A stretch of 64,000 nt of DNA from Nocardioides agri (GCF_013778305.1 NZ_JACEIC010000002.1:1429708-1493707); one strand, 5' to 3'; counted from the first letter of the stretch, positions 27,006-36,202 are shown. The notes: a model not told the origin generated them from the sequence alone. Numbers and translations: made by a program.

Positions 27006-27314
27006 GTGGGACCCGACGAGCAGCCGTTGCAGCACGAGTTCGGCAGCCGGACGTTCTTCGTCGCCGACGTCGAGACGCTCGACATGGACGGCGTGCGGAC
27101 CGTCGAGGTCGGGTCCGCGCTCTGGCTCATCGCCTTCGTCGGGCTGCTGCCCTTCTACGGGCGGCTGGAGGAGTCCGGCCACCTCTGGTGGCTGTGGACC
27201 TGCCTCACCGGGTTCGGCCTCGGGATGATCGGCCTGGAGTTCTGCCGGCGCCGGCGCAAGGCGCGGCTCGAGCGCGAGGCGGCGTACGCCGAGGTGCTCG
27301 GCGACGACGCCTGA
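27006..27314 (+). CDS. DUF2530 small membrane protein
   Basis: The 102-residue protein has two hydrophobic segments (VGSALWLIAFVGLLPFYG and LWWLWTCLTGFGLGMIGLEF) followed by a basic cytoplasmic tail CRRRRKARLERE. It fits DUF2530, a family confined to actinobacteria and usually found near DUF3027 and a MarR gene, as here. The start is GTG 27006, because a -10 hexamer TAGCGT (26993-26998) lies 7 nt upstream and overlaps the alternative GTG at 26997. Its function is unknown. Confidence 0.82.
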   Translation: MGPDEQPLQHEFGSRTFFVADVETLDMDGVRTVEVGSALWLIAFVGLLPFYGRLEESGHLWWLWTCLTGFGLGMIGLEFCRRRRKARLEREAAYAEVLGDDA

Positions 27315-27344
27315 CCGACCCGCCGGTCGCGGGCCTGAGCCCGC

Positions 27345-28139
27345 TCAGAACTCCTCGAGGTCCGTGGGGGTCAGAGTGTCGAAGGCGTGCTCGGGGCGCG
27401 GCTGCGGGGCGTGCTTCTTCGCGAGCCGGACCTCGGAGTGGGCGCCGCAGCCGTGGTCGAAGGACACCACCCGGCCGTCGTCGTTGGCGTCGCCGTTGGC
27501 GCACACGCCGAACGCCTCCGACAGCGGGCCGGCGATGCGCAGGAGGAAGCCGCACGTGGTGCACGAGTCCGGGGCGGAGCGGGCGATCGGCGCGTCGGGG
27601 CCGCCGTCGCCGTCGTACCAGCGCTGCGCGGCGAGCTCGCGGCCCTCGATCGAGAGCGTGCGGACCCGGCCGAGGCCGAGGTCCTTGGCGACGGTCCGGA
27701 TCTGGGCCTTCTCGTCGGCGTCGAGCGGGTCGTCGCCGAAGGAGTACGTCGGGACCAGCCGCGGGTCGTCGTCGTCGACCGGGAGCAGGTCGCCCGGCGA
27801 CAGGTCGCCCGGCTTGATGCGCTCGCGGTAGGGCACCCACGACGGCGCGACGATCGCGCCCTCGCCCGGGACCAGGACGACCTCGTCGACCGTCACCTCC
27901 TTCGCGCGGCTCGCGCGGGCGACGGTCACCGACCACTGCCAGCCGACGTAGCCGGCTCGCGTGCAGGCGAAGAGATGGGTGACGACCCGCTCCCCCTCGA
28001 CGACGTGGCCGAGGTGGTCGCCGACGTCGGCGGCGTCGACTTCCTCGAGGAGCGCGGCGCGAGCCGCGTCGACGGCCGCCACCGTGGCGGAGTCGGGCTT
28101 GGGGCGCGCGGTCGTGATCACCGGCAAATCATGGCCCAT
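27345..28139 (-). CDS. DUF3027 domain protein
   Basis: The 264-residue soluble protein matches DUF3027, a conserved actinobacterial family without known function. Features include HLFACTRAGYVGWQWSVTVARA, TVDEVVLVPGEGAIVAPSWVPYRERI, and a Cys-rich stretch SCTTCGFLLRIAGPLSEAFGVCAN followed by FDHGCGAHSE. That stretch gives a C-x2-C...C...C set that could bind zinc. The gene converges on DUF2530 and is divergent from an MFS gene. A similar grouping with a cold-shock gene is known from mycobacteria. Confidence 0.83.
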   Translation of the reverse strand: MGHDLPVITTARPKPDSATVAAVDAARAALLEEVDAADVGDHLGHVVEGERVVTHLFACTRAGYVGWQWSVTVARASRAKEVTVDEVVLVPGEGAIVAPSWVPYRERIKPGDLSPGDLLPVDDDDPRLVPTYSFGDDPLDADEKAQIRTVAKDLGLGRVRTLSIEGRELAAQRWYDGDGGPDAPIARSAPDSCTTCGFLLRIAGPLSEAFGVCANGDANDDGRVVSFDHGCGAHSEVRLAKKHAPQPRPEHAFDTLTPTDLEEF

Positions 28140-28190
28140 CGGCTATGTCGATGCCAGGCCGGGGGCGGTGCGACCGGGCAGGATGGAGCC

Positions 28191-29552
28191 ATGACCGAGC
28201 CCTCCGACCCCGCGGCTGCCGACGGCGGCTCGAAGGTCACCCGGGGGTTCGGCGCCACCGCGCGGGCCACGAAGCGGGCCGGCAGCTTCACGATGCGCAC
28301 CGCCCGACGGGCCGCCGAGGCCCAGGGCGCGGGCGAGTCGGGCCTGTCCCGCCTGATCCAGATGCACTTCTTCAACACCGCTGGTGACGCGGCCGTCGCG
28401 ATCTCGCTCGCGGGCACGCTCTTCTTCCAGGTGCCGTCGGGCGAGGCACGGGGCCAGGTGGCGCTCTTCCTGGCGCTGACGATGCTGCCGTTCGCGATCG
28501 TCGCGCCGCTGCTCGGGCCGTTCCTCGACCGCTTCGCGCACGGCCGACGCTGGGCGATCGGCTCGACCATGGCAGTGCGGTCGTTCCTCTGCTGGGTGCT
28601 CGCGGGGGCCGTGGTGACCGAGTCGCCGTGGGTCTTCCCGGCCGCGCTCGGCGTGCTCGTCGCGTCCAAGGCGTACGGCGTGACGCGCGCCGCCGCCGTG
28701 CCCCGGCTGCTGCCGCGCGACTTCACCCTGGTGCGCGCCAACGGCCGGGTGTCGATGTCGGGCGTCGTCGGGGTCGCCGTGTCCGGCCCCATCGCGGGGC
28801 TGGCCGCGCTCGCGGGGCCGGAGTGGGTGCTGCGCTACGCGTTCGCGCTGTTCGTGGCGGCGACGGTCGCCGCGATCCGGCTGCCACCGCGCGTCGACTC
28901 CAGCGAGGGCGAGGAGGAGCTGGTGCTGCGCGGCTCGGCCGTGGCGGCGACGTCGGGGCGCCGGCGTACCCGGATCCCGCCCGCGGTGGCCTACGCGCTG
29001 CGCGCCAACTGCGGGCCGCGCTGGCTCTCGGGCTTCCTCATCATGTTCATGGCCTTCCTGCTGCGGATCCACCCGATCGAGGGCTGGAGCCCGGAGTTCC
29101 TCACCGCCGTCGTCGTCGGGGCCGCCGCGACCGGCAACTTCCTCGGCGTCGTGGCCGCGTCGGTGGTCAAGCGGATCAGCCCGGCGATCACCGTCACCGC
29201 CGTGCTCTTCGCCGACGTCGCGGTCACGCTCACCGGGGCGATCTTCTACGGCGTGCTGATGCTGGGCGCGCTCGGCCTGGTGGCCGGCTTCGGGCAGGCG
29301 CTGGCGAAGTTCTCCCTCGACGCCACGATCCAGCGCGACGTCCCGCAGCGCGTGCAGGCCAGCGCCTTCGCTCGCAGCGACACCACCGTCCAGCTCGCGT
29401 GGGTGATCGGCGGCTTCATCGGGATCGCGATGCCGCTCGACCCGGCCTCGCTCGGGCTGGGGGTCGCGACCGTGGTGCTCGTGGCGTGGACGGCGTTCGT
29501 GCTCTACACCCACCCGCGCCGGATGCGGGAGCGGATGACGACCGGCAACTGA
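28191..29552 (+). CDS. MFS-family membrane protein
   Basis: The 453-residue protein has an N-terminal cytoplasmic region of about 55 residues rich in Arg and Ala, then twelve or so hydrophobic segments. MFS-like motifs are LGPFLDRFAHGRRWAIGSTM and GVTRAAAVPRLLPRDFTLVRANGR. It resembles the actinobacterial MFS protein encoded near cspB and DUF3027 in Mycobacterium. ATG 28191 follows GGATGGAGCC, which may serve as a weak SD. The stop faces the cold-shock gene 7 nt away. The substrate is unknown. Confidence 0.8.
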   Translation: MTEPSDPAAADGGSKVTRGFGATARATKRAGSFTMRTARRAAEAQGAGESGLSRLIQMHFFNTAGDAAVAISLAGTLFFQVPSGEARGQVALFLALTMLPFAIVAPLLGPFLDRFAHGRRWAIGSTMAVRSFLCWVLAGAVVTESPWVFPAALGVLVASKAYGVTRAAAVPRLLPRDFTLVRANGRVSMSGVVGVAVSGPIAGLAALAGPEWVLRYAFALFVAATVAAIRLPPRVDSSEGEEELVLRGSAVAATSGRRRTRIPPAVAYALRANCGPRWLSGFLIMFMAFLLRIHPIEGWSPEFLTAVVVGAAATGNFLGVVAASVVKRISPAITVTAVLFADVAVTLTGAIFYGVLMLGALGLVAGFGQALAKFSLDATIQRDVPQRVQASAFARSDTTVQLAWVIGGFIGIAMPLDPASLGLGVATVVLVAWTAFVLYTHPRRMRERMTTGN

Positions 29553-29559
29553 CCCGCTC

Positions 29560-29955
29560 TCAGGCCTCGAGCTCGTCGGCGAGCGCGCGCAGCAGCTTGG
29601 CGACCGGCTTCGCCGTGGCCCGCTCGGGGTGCCGGCCGTGGCGGTAGGCCTCGCCGATGCCGTCGAGCAGCCCGATGAGGTCCTCGACGATGGTGGCCAT
29701 CTCGTCGGGCTTCTTGCGCTTGGCGTCGCGCTGGTTGCGCGAGACCGACTGCGGCCGGTCGAGGATCTTCACCTGCAGCGCCTGGTCGCCCTTGCGGCCC
29801 TGGGCGATGCCGAACTCGACGCGCGTGCCGGCCTTGAGCGCGCCCGTGCCCTCGGGCAGCGCCTCGGCGCGCACGTAGACGTCGGGGCCGTCCTCCTGCG
29901 ACAGGAAGCCGAAGCCCTTGTCGGCGTCGTACCACTTCACCTTGCCAGTGGGCAC
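29560..29955 (-). CDS. Cold-shock domain protein with C-terminal extension
   Basis: The first 67 residues are a cold-shock domain: GKVKWYDADKGFGFLSQEDG with RNP1 KGFGFL, then the RNP2-like DVYVRA. A C-terminal tail of about 65 residues (RNQRDAKRKKPDEMATIVEDLIGLLDGIGEAYRHGRHPERATAKPVAKLLRALADELEA) is split here by the Lys/Arg-rich start and a helical end. Two-part proteins of this kind, about 130 residues, are typical of actinobacteria. It probably binds single-stranded RNA or DNA. GTG 29955 is preceded by AAGAAGAGG. Confidence 0.88.
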   Translation of the reverse strand: MPTGKVKWYDADKGFGFLSQEDGPDVYVRAEALPEGTGALKAGTRVEFGIAQGRKGDQALQVKILDRPQSVSRNQRDAKRKKPDEMATIVEDLIGLLDGIGEAYRHGRHPERATAKPVAKLLRALADELEA

Positions 29956-30000
29956 GGGTCTGACCTCTTCTTGCTAGCGGGGATGCTGCGGCGTCAGAGT

Positions 30001-31416
30001 CTAGAGGGCTTCGTTCATCGAGCCACTCCGGAATCCGCGCGGGTCCACCTCGGCGGCGGCGAAGCCGGCCGCTCGGACGCCGGCCAGCAGCGCGGCCTCG
30101 ACCTGCGGATCGAGCGGCAGCAGGGCGACGTCGACCTCGACCGAGGCGCGGTCGCCGAGGTCGCGGACGCGCAGGTCGACCAGCCCGGCGTCGGCGAGCG
30201 CCGACCGGACCGCGACCTCCGCGCGCTCGACCCGGCCGAGACGGTGGGGGGTGACCTCCACGCCGTACGCGATCCGGGAGGAGAGGCAGGCGGCGGCCGG
30301 CTTGTCCCAGGTCGGCAGCTCCCACCGGCGCGACGCGGCCCGCACCTGCGCCTTGGTGAGCCCGGCGTCACGCAGCGGTGCGATCGCACCGCGCTCGGCG
30401 GCCGCGCGGATGCCGGGCCGGAAGCCGGCGACGGCGTCGTCGGCGTTGGTGCCGGTGGCGACGTGGGCGAGCCCGCGCGCGGCGGCGATCGGGGCCAGCA
30501 CGTCGAGGAGCTCGGCCTTGCAGAAGTAGCAGCGGTCGGCGCCGTTGGCGCGGTAGCCCTCCCGGTCCATCTCGTGGGTCTCGGGTGTCAGCACCTCGAC
30601 GCCGAGCGACTCCGCGAACTCGCGCGCCGGGTCGCGCTCCGAGACCGGCAGCGAGTGGGAGTAGCCGGTGGCCGCAGCGACGCGGTCGGGGCCGAGCGCC
30701 CGGACCGCGGCGGCCAGCAGGAACGCGCTGTCGGCGCCGCCGCTGTAGGCGACCAGCACCGAGCCGCGCGCCCGCAGGTCCGCCTCGAGCTCCTGCAGGC
30801 GGAGGTCGAGGACATGCTCGTCGAGCCAGGCCGGGAAGGCGTGGAGGTCGTCGAGCACGACGTGGGTGCCGGCGGCCTCGAGCTCCTCGCGGGTGCAGCC
30901 GCCGGTGAGCACCGACACGCTGAGAGCGCCTGCGGCCAGCGCTCCCTCGACGTCGTGGACGTGGTCGCCGACGTAGACCGTCGCGCCCTCGCGGCGCAGC
31001 ACGTCGGCCTTGCCGACGCCCCAGACCCACCCCTCGAGGTGGTCGACGTCGAAGGCGAGGTGGTCGAGGTGGAGCTGCGCGTTGGCGGGGTACTTGCCGG
31101 TGACGACGAGGTTGCGGCCCCCGTGACGGCGTACGGCGGCCAGCGCCTCGTGCGCGCCACCGAAGGCCGGCGTGCCCGTGATCGCGTGGTCGGGGTAGAG
31201 CGCGCGGAACCGGTCGCCCGCGGCCGCGATCGCCTCGGCTTCGAGGTAGGGCTCGAGGAGCAGGTCGAGCGGCGGCCCGAGCTTGGCGGTCATCTCCTCG
31301 ACGGGGAACTCGACACCCAGCTCGGCGCCCAGCGCGACCAGCACGTCGCGGAATCCGGGCGCGGTGTCGATCAGCGTCATGTCGAGGTCGAACCCCACGA
31401 CGAGCTGATCTGGCAT
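30001..31416 (-). CDS. larE: HAD hydrolase-LarE fusion (sulfur transferase for NPN cofactor)
   Basis: The 471-residue protein is a fusion. Residues 1-200 are a HAD phosphatase (FDLDMTLIDT with Asp10 and Asp12; TGKYP near 106-110; YVGDHVHDV near 148-155). Residues 205-471 are LarE, the ATP-dependent sacrificial sulfur transferase of the nickel-pincer cofactor. The PP-loop is YSGGADSAFL (about 224-233), and the sacrificial-cysteine motif PAAACLSSRI has Cys377. An additional CYFC pair is at 296-299. Start ATG 31416 lies 6 nt from a -10 TAGGCT (plus 31423-31428). LarB and LarC are not in the window, so the pathway cannot be confirmed here. Confidence 0.85.
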   Translation of the reverse strand: MPDQLVVGFDLDMTLIDTAPGFRDVLVALGAELGVEFPVEEMTAKLGPPLDLLLEPYLEAEAIAAAGDRFRALYPDHAITGTPAFGGAHEALAAVRRHGGRNLVVTGKYPANAQLHLDHLAFDVDHLEGWVWGVGKADVLRREGATVYVGDHVHDVEGALAAGALSVSVLTGGCTREELEAAGTHVVLDDLHAFPAWLDEHVLDLRLQELEADLRARGSVLVAYSGGADSAFLLAAAVRALGPDRVAAATGYSHSLPVSERDPAREFAESLGVEVLTPETHEMDREGYRANGADRCYFCKAELLDVLAPIAAARGLAHVATGTNADDAVAGFRPGIRAAAERGAIAPLRDAGLTKAQVRAASRRWELPTWDKPAAACLSSRIAYGVEVTPHRLGRVERAEVAVRSALADAGLVDLRVRDLGDRASVEVDVALLPLDPQVEAALLAGVRAAGFAAAEVDPRGFRSGSMNEAL

Positions 31417-31433
31417 GGCCTCAGCCTAGGAGG

Positions 31434-33035
31434 TCAGGCCAGCCCGAGCGTCTTCGCCGTCTCCTCGCGCATCTGCACCTTGCGGATCTTGCCGGTGACC
31501 GTCATCGGGAACTCCTCGACGACCAGCACGTAGCGCGGGATCTTGTAGTGCGCGAGCTTGCCGGACGCGTAGGCGCGGACCGCGTCGGCGTCGAGCGGCT
31601 CGGCGTCGGCGCGCATCTTGATCCAGGCGCAGAGCTCCTCGCCGTACTTCTGGTCAGGGACGCCGATCACCTGCACGTCCTCGATGTCCGGGTGCTGGTA
31701 GAGGAACTCCTCGATCTCGCGCGGGTAGATGTTCTCGCCGCCGCGGATCACCATGTCCTTGATCCGGCCGACGATGTTGCAGTAGCCGTCCTCCCGCATC
31801 ACGGCGAGGTCGCCGGTGTGCATCCAGCCGTCGGCGTCGATCGCCTCGGCGGTCTTGTCCGGGTCGTCCCAGTAGCCGAGCATCACCGAGTAGCCGCGCG
31901 TGCAGAACTCCCCGGGCTCGCCGCGCTCCACGGTCTCCCCGGAGACGGGGTCGACGATCTTGACCTCGACGTGCGGGTGGACCCGGCCGATGGTGGCGGT
32001 GCGGCGCTCGAGGTCGTCGTCGACGCGGGTCTGGCAGGACACCGGCGAGGTCTCGGTCATGCCGTAGGCGATCGACACCTCGGCCATGTGCATGTCGTCG
32101 ACGCACCGCCTCATCACCTCGACCGGGCAGATCGACCCGGCCATGATCCCGGTGCGCAGCGACGAGAGGTCGTGCTCGGCGAACGTCGGGTGGTGCTGCA
32201 TCGCGATGAACATCGTCGGCACGCCGTAGACCGCGGTGCACCGCTCGTCCGCGATCGTGCGCAGGGTGACCTCCGGGTCGAAGCCGGGCGCCGGGATCAC
32301 CATCGTGGCGCCGTGCGTCGTGCAGCCGAGGTTGCCCATCACCATCCCGAAGCAGTGGTAGAAGGGCACCGGGATGCAGAGTCGGTCCTCCTCGGTGAAG
32401 CCGATCAGCTCGGTGGTGAAGTAGCCGTTGTTGAGGATGTTGCGGTGGCTGAGCGTCGCGCCCTTCGGGTAGCCGGTGGTGCCGGACGTGTACTGGATGT
32501 TGATCGGGTCGTCGGGCGCCAGCGTCCACGTCACCAGCTCGGCCGACGACCCGGTGGCCGACGCCAGGTCGTCCCACTCCGGGGACCCGAGGTAGACGAC
32601 CTGCTGGACGGGCGTGTCCGCGACGACCTCCTCGACCATCGCGCGGTAGTCGCTGGTCTTGAAGGACGTCGCCGAGACCAGCAGCCGGGTGCCGGACTGG
32701 TTGAGGGCGTAGGCGAGCTCATGGGTGCGATAGGCCGGGTTGATGTTGACGAGGATCGCGCCGATCGCCGCCGTGGCGTACTGCACGAGCGTCCACTCGG
32801 CGCAGTTGGGCGACCAGATCCCGACCCGGTCGCCCTTGCCGATGCCGGCCCGGGCCAGGCCGACCGCGAGCGCGTCGACGTCGCGCCCCAGCTCCGCCCA
32901 GGTCCAGCGCCGCCCGGTGGCCACCTCGACCAGCGCCTCGCGGTCGGCATGGGCGGCGACGGTGCGCGCGAGGTTGGCCCCGATGGTCTCGTCCAGGAGG
33001 GGCGGCTGGGTGTCTCCGGCGGCGTACGACTCCAT
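31434..33035 (-). CDS. Acyl-CoA synthetase (AMP-forming, FadD-type)
   Basis: This 533-residue ANL-superfamily enzyme activates a carboxylic acid to acyl-CoA through an acyl-adenylate. Motifs in order are [16 protein letters not shown] (phosphate loop), [40 protein letters not shown] and [10 protein letters not shown] with the catalytic lysine. The sequence resembles medium/long-chain fatty acid ligases, but the chain length cannot be read from sequence. Start ATG 33035 is 6 nt from a -10 TACGTT (plus 33042-33047). It lies 17 nt upstream of the HAD-LarE start on the same strand, yet each gene appears to have its own promoter. Confidence 0.9.
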   Translation of the reverse strand: MESYAAGDTQPPLLDETIGANLARTVAAHADREALVEVATGRRWTWAELGRDVDALAVGLARAGIGKGDRVGIWSPNCAEWTLVQYATAAIGAILVNINPAYRTHELAYALNQSGTRLLVSATSFKTSDYRAMVEEVVADTPVQQVVYLGSPEWDDLASATGSSAELVTWTLAPDDPINIQYTSGTTGYPKGATLSHRNILNNGYFTTELIGFTEEDRLCIPVPFYHCFGMVMGNLGCTTHGATMVIPAPGFDPEVTLRTIADERCTAVYGVPTMFIAMQHHPTFAEHDLSSLRTGIMAGSICPVEVMRRCVDDMHMAEVSIAYGMTETSPVSCQTRVDDDLERRTATIGRVHPHVEVKIVDPVSGETVERGEPGEFCTRGYSVMLGYWDDPDKTAEAIDADGWMHTGDLAVMREDGYCNIVGRIKDMVIRGGENIYPREIEEFLYQHPDIEDVQVIGVPDQKYGEELCAWIKMRADAEPLDADAVRAYASGKLAHYKIPRYVLVVEEFPMTVTGKIRKVQMREETAKTLGLA

Positions 33036-33073
33036 GGAGGGAACGTACGCCGCCGAGGTTGGTCCGGCGACGG

Positions 33074-33631
33074 TCAGCGCTGGACGCGGAGCACCTGGTA
33101 CTGCACGCCGTTGGTGTACGTCGTGCTGTCGACGAGCGTGAGCTTGACCTTGTCCTCGGCGTCGGTCGGGAACGGGCCGCGGCCGGCGCCGAGGATCACC
33201 GGGAAGACCATCAGCCGCATCTCGTCGACCAGCCCGGCCTTGAGCAGGCTCTGGGTGAGCAGCATGCTGCCCTGCACGTAGATCGGGCCGCCGTCGGTCT
33301 GCTTGAGCGCGGCGACGTCGTCGAGCGAGGCGAGCACGGACGTGTTGTGCCACTGCGGGTCGGTCACGGTGCGGGACACGACGTACTTGGGCATCGCGTT
33401 CCAGCCGGCGAAGAAGTCGAGGGTGGGCCAGACCTCGCTGAACGCGTCGTAGGAGCGGCCGCCCATCAGGAAGGCGGTCGCCTCCTCCTGCTCGCGGCCC
33501 TTCGGCTCGTACTGCGCCGGGTCGGGCTCGACGTCCTGGGTCCAGCCGCTGTGCCGGTAGCCCTCCTCGCCGCCGGGTGCCTCGGCGACGCCGTCGAGGG
33601 AGACGAAGTGGGTGGTGATCAGGTTGCGCAT
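33074..33631 (-). CDS. Dihydrofolate reductase-like (RibD C-terminal domain) protein
   Basis: The 185-residue protein belongs to the RibD-C/DHFR-like family: [20 protein letters not shown] at the N-terminus, [22 protein letters not shown], and [40 protein letters not shown]. Such proteins bind NADPH but are not the essential DHFR, and their substrates are mostly unknown. ATG 33631 follows GAGAGGAACC, a good SD. The SRPBCC gene precedes it on the same strand. Confidence 0.85.
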   Translation of the reverse strand: MRNLITTHFVSLDGVAEAPGGEEGYRHSGWTQDVEPDPAQYEPKGREQEEATAFLMGGRSYDAFSEVWPTLDFFAGWNAMPKYVVSRTVTDPQWHNTSVLASLDDVAALKQTDGGPIYVQGSMLLTQSLLKAGLVDEMRLMVFPVILGAGRGPFPTDAEDKVKLTLVDSTTYTNGVQYQVLRVQR

Positions 33632-33698
33632 GGCGGTTCCTCTCGTCGGGGGATCTCGCCCACACCACGAACGGGCGGCGCCCGTCACGACAGGTCGG

Positions 33699-34109
33699 TC
33701 AGGACTTCTTCTCGGCCATCTGCACGAGCGCCTCGAGCGCCTTGGACGTGTCGCCGGTGACCAGCGGGCCGATGCTCCGCGCCCCGTCGCCCTCCACGCT
33801 GGTGCGCACCAGCACCTCGCTGCCGGCGTCGGTGGCCGTCACCTGGTGGTCGACGCGGATGACCAGGTCACCGATCATCAGCCGGTCGAGGTAGCGGGCG
33901 CGCGGCTCGACGATCTCGAGCACGAAGGGCGCCTCGACCCCGCCGGACAGGGTCATCGTCCCGGCGGCCCCCTCGCCGAAGTGACCCTCCAGCGCCACGC
34001 GTTCGACGGCAGGGTCCCAACGATGCCAGCTGCCGACGTCGCTCCAGAGGGCCCAGACCTCGGCCGGGCTCGCGGTCGTGGTGACGGTGTGCTCGTGCTC
34101 GAAGGTCAT
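33699..34109 (-). CDS. SRPBCC (START-like) domain protein
   Basis: The 136-residue protein fits the polyketide cyclase/START-like fold: HTVTTTASPAEVWALWSDVGSWHRWDPAVERV at the N-terminus and a long C-terminal helix (GDTSKALEALVQMAEKKS). These domains bind hydrophobic ligands in a central cavity; no ligand can be named. A -10-like TACATT lies 8 nt before the ATG. The gene is followed by the DHFR-like gene on the same strand after 67 nt. Confidence 0.82.
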   Translation of the reverse strand: MTFEHEHTVTTTASPAEVWALWSDVGSWHRWDPAVERVALEGHFGEGAAGTMTLSGGVEAPFVLEIVEPRARYLDRLMIGDLVIRVDHQVTATDAGSEVLVRTSVEGDGARSIGPLVTGDTSKALEALVQMAEKKS

Positions 34110-34163
34110 GACAAGTCAATGTAGAGCGTTTCCGCGTTCGCGGGGAGGGCCAGGCGCGCCCGC

Positions 34164-35246
34164 TCAGTGCACCGGCTCGACGAGCATCTCCCGGTCGCCG
34201 AGCCGGACGCGGTCTCCCGCGAGCAGGGTCGCGGCGCGGTCGGGCGCGAGGCCGCGCGGGACGCCGTGCCGGATCAGGATCGAGCCGTTGGTCGAGCCGC
34301 GGTCCACGACCACCAGGGTGCCCTCGGCGGTCACGTGGACCAGCGCGTGGGTCTTCGACAGCGACATGTCGTCGGACGGCAGCGGCACCAGGTGTGCCAC
34401 CTGCTCCCCGTCGCGCGGCGCCGGGCGCCGGCCCACCAGGACCGGTCCGTCGACCACCACCGACTCCCCCGTGTCGAAGCCGAGCCGCCACTGCTGCGGT
34501 CGGGGCGCGGCATGGGCGCCACCGCCGGCGGGCTCCGCGTCGGGCCGGGGCTCGGGGACCAGCGGGAAGCCGAGCTGCTGCCGCCCGTTCTGCGGTGCGG
34601 GAGCGGGCGCCGGCGCTGGTACGGCGGCCGCGTGGCGTGCGGCGGGCGCGGGGGCCGAGACCGGGACCGGCACCGGAGGCGCCGGTGGCGGGCTCGCCGG
34701 CCGCGCGACGCGCGGCGCGGGCGCCGACTCGGGCACCGGCACCAGGCGCATGGCGGTCAGGTTGACGACGTGCCGCGGGCCGAGGTCGACGTCGGGCTCC
34801 TCGGCCGGCGCGGGCCGCACGTCGACGACGACGGAGCCGACCAGGTGGTCGTGCCAGCCGCGGCGCCGTCCGCTCGGGTCCATCGCGACGGTCCACGCGA
34901 GCGCGGCGAGGCCGATCCCGAGCGTGGGGAGGGTCGCGACCCCCAGCACGGGCTGCCGCAGCAGCGCGGCGCTCACGCCGATCGGTCCACCGGAGTCCTC
35001 CCGGACGACCCGGGTCGAGGTCACGAGGCTGCCCGGCGAGCTGCCGGTCAGGCCGAGCACGACCGCGAGCACGCCCCCGACGACGAGCACCACGGCGGCG
35101 ATCGCGCCGACGGCGGCCCAGACCTGGTCGGTGCCGAGCGCTCGCACGATCAGCACGGCGGCGGCCACGTCGACGCCCCAGGCGACCGCCCGGTCGACGG
35201 CGAAGGCGTAGAAGCGGCGGTCCAGGTCGGCAGCCGGGGCGCTCAC
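34164..35246 (-). CDS. RDD membrane domain fused to FHA domain
   Basis: The 360-residue protein has an N-terminal RDD-type membrane domain (LDRRFYAFAVDRAVAWGVDVAAAVLIV, GSLVTSTRVVREDSGGP, RRRGWHDHLVGSVVVDV). A long Pro/Ala-rich linker of about 80 residues follows. The C-terminal FHA domain reads VLVGRRPAPRDGE, LPSDDMSLSKTHALVHV and VVVDRGSTNGSIL, a full set of phosphothreonine-binding signatures. It is probably a membrane receptor for a phosphorylated partner, such as a Ser/Thr kinase substrate. The GTG start overlaps the stop of the upstream FHA gene (GTGA), so both are translated together. Confidence 0.85.
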   Translation of the reverse strand: MSAPAADLDRRFYAFAVDRAVAWGVDVAAAVLIVRALGTDQVWAAVGAIAAVVLVVGGVLAVVLGLTGSSPGSLVTSTRVVREDSGGPIGVSAALLRQPVLGVATLPTLGIGLAALAWTVAMDPSGRRRGWHDHLVGSVVVDVRPAPAEEPDVDLGPRHVVNLTAMRLVPVPESAPAPRVARPASPPPAPPVPVPVSAPAPAARHAAAVPAPAPAPAPQNGRQQLGFPLVPEPRPDAEPAGGGAHAAPRPQQWRLGFDTGESVVVDGPVLVGRRPAPRDGEQVAHLVPLPSDDMSLSKTHALVHVTAEGTLVVVDRGSTNGSILIRHGVPRGLAPDRAATLLAGDRVRLGDREMLVEPVH

Positions 35247-36202
35247 GGCGACACCACCCGGATGTTGACGCCGTCACCGAGGTCGACGAGCGAGCCGGGC
35301 ACCAGCTGGACGGCGACGCCGGGTCGCAGGTCCTCCGGCGGGAGGCCGGGCTGGACGACGACGGTGCCGTTGGTCGAGCCGAGGTCGGTGACGACAGCGG
35401 CGCCGTGGTCGGCGCCCGACCCGGGGCGGATCTCCAGGTGGGTGGAGGAGACCTCGTGGTGGGGGCTCGGGACCGTGACCAGCCGTGGTGCCCCGTCGGT
35501 CGAGGAGCGGGCGGGCTGCGGGGCGCGTCCGACGAGCACGGCCCGGTCGACCGCGACGGTCTCGCCGTCGTCGAACACCAGCCGGGCGACCGGCTGCGCC
35601 GTCACCGGTGGAGCCTGCTCCTGGCCGGCGATGCCGGGCGCACGGGGGCGGAGCAGCTCGAGCGGGTCGACCTCGGGCGGCCTGGTCAGGCCGTCGTGCT
35701 CGGGCCTGACGAGCTGCGTGGCCTGGGGCACCTCCGGCTCCGATTCCGGCTCGACACGGGCCGGCGGGTGCTCGGCGGTCGCGACGCGCACCAGCCCGGT
35801 CTCGACCAGGCCGTCGACACCATCGGCCTCCTCGTCGACCTCCTCGTCGACCTCGATCCGGATCCGGGTGACGCCGTGCAGGCTCCGCTCGACCCAGGTG
35901 GTGCCCTCGACGCCCTCGACGAGGACGACGTCGTCGCCGACCGCGAGGTGCGCGCGGGCCGGTCCGCGGATCACGACCCGGGTGGTGTCGCCGTCGACGC
36001 TGACGAGGACGAAGCCGTCCAGGTCCCGCAGCCCCGCGGAGACCAGCGCGTCGAGGGTCTCGTCGAAGCCGGCGCCACCGTCGACGAGCTCCCAGAGCGC
36101 GGCCACCCGGGCCCGCTCGCTCGAGGGGAGCGCGACCGTGGCGTGCGGGCCGATGACGGCGTACCAGCCGCCGGGCCGGAAGGACCAGGCGGGCGCGGTC
36201 AT
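35243..36202 (-). CDS. FHA domain protein
   Basis: The 319-residue soluble protein has an N-terminal region of about 130 residues (SFRPGGWYAVIGPHATVALP) not assigned to a family and an acidic linker (RIEVDEEVDEEADG). The C-terminal FHA domain contains VLVGRAPQPARSS, VPSPHHEVSSTHLEIR and VVTDLGSTNGTVVVQPG. It is translationally coupled to the RDD-FHA gene through a GTGA overlap. It is divergent from the helicase-associated gene with 39 nt between start codons. A role in phosphothreonine signalling at the membrane is inferred. Confidence 0.82.
   Translation of the reverse strand: MTAPAWSFRPGGWYAVIGPHATVALPSSERARVAALWELVDGGAGFDETLDALVSAGLRDLDGFVLVSVDGDTTRVVIRGPARAHLAVGDDVVLVEGVEGTTWVERSLHGVTRIRIEVDEEVDEEADGVDGLVETGLVRVATAEHPPARVEPESEPEVPQATQLVRPEHDGLTRPPEVDPLELLRPRAPGIAGQEQAPPVTAQPVARLVFDDGETVAVDRAVLVGRAPQPARSSTDGAPRLVTVPSPHHEVSSTHLEIRPGSGADHGAAVVTDLGSTNGTVVVQPGLPPEDLRPGVAVQLVPGSLVDLGDGVNIRVVSP

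Noticed and set aside
31434-33668. A longer N-terminus for the acyl-CoA synthetase, extending to 33668
   Set aside because: The extension overlaps the DHFR-like gene and has no family character, whereas ATG 33035 has a -10 hexamer 6 nt upstream.
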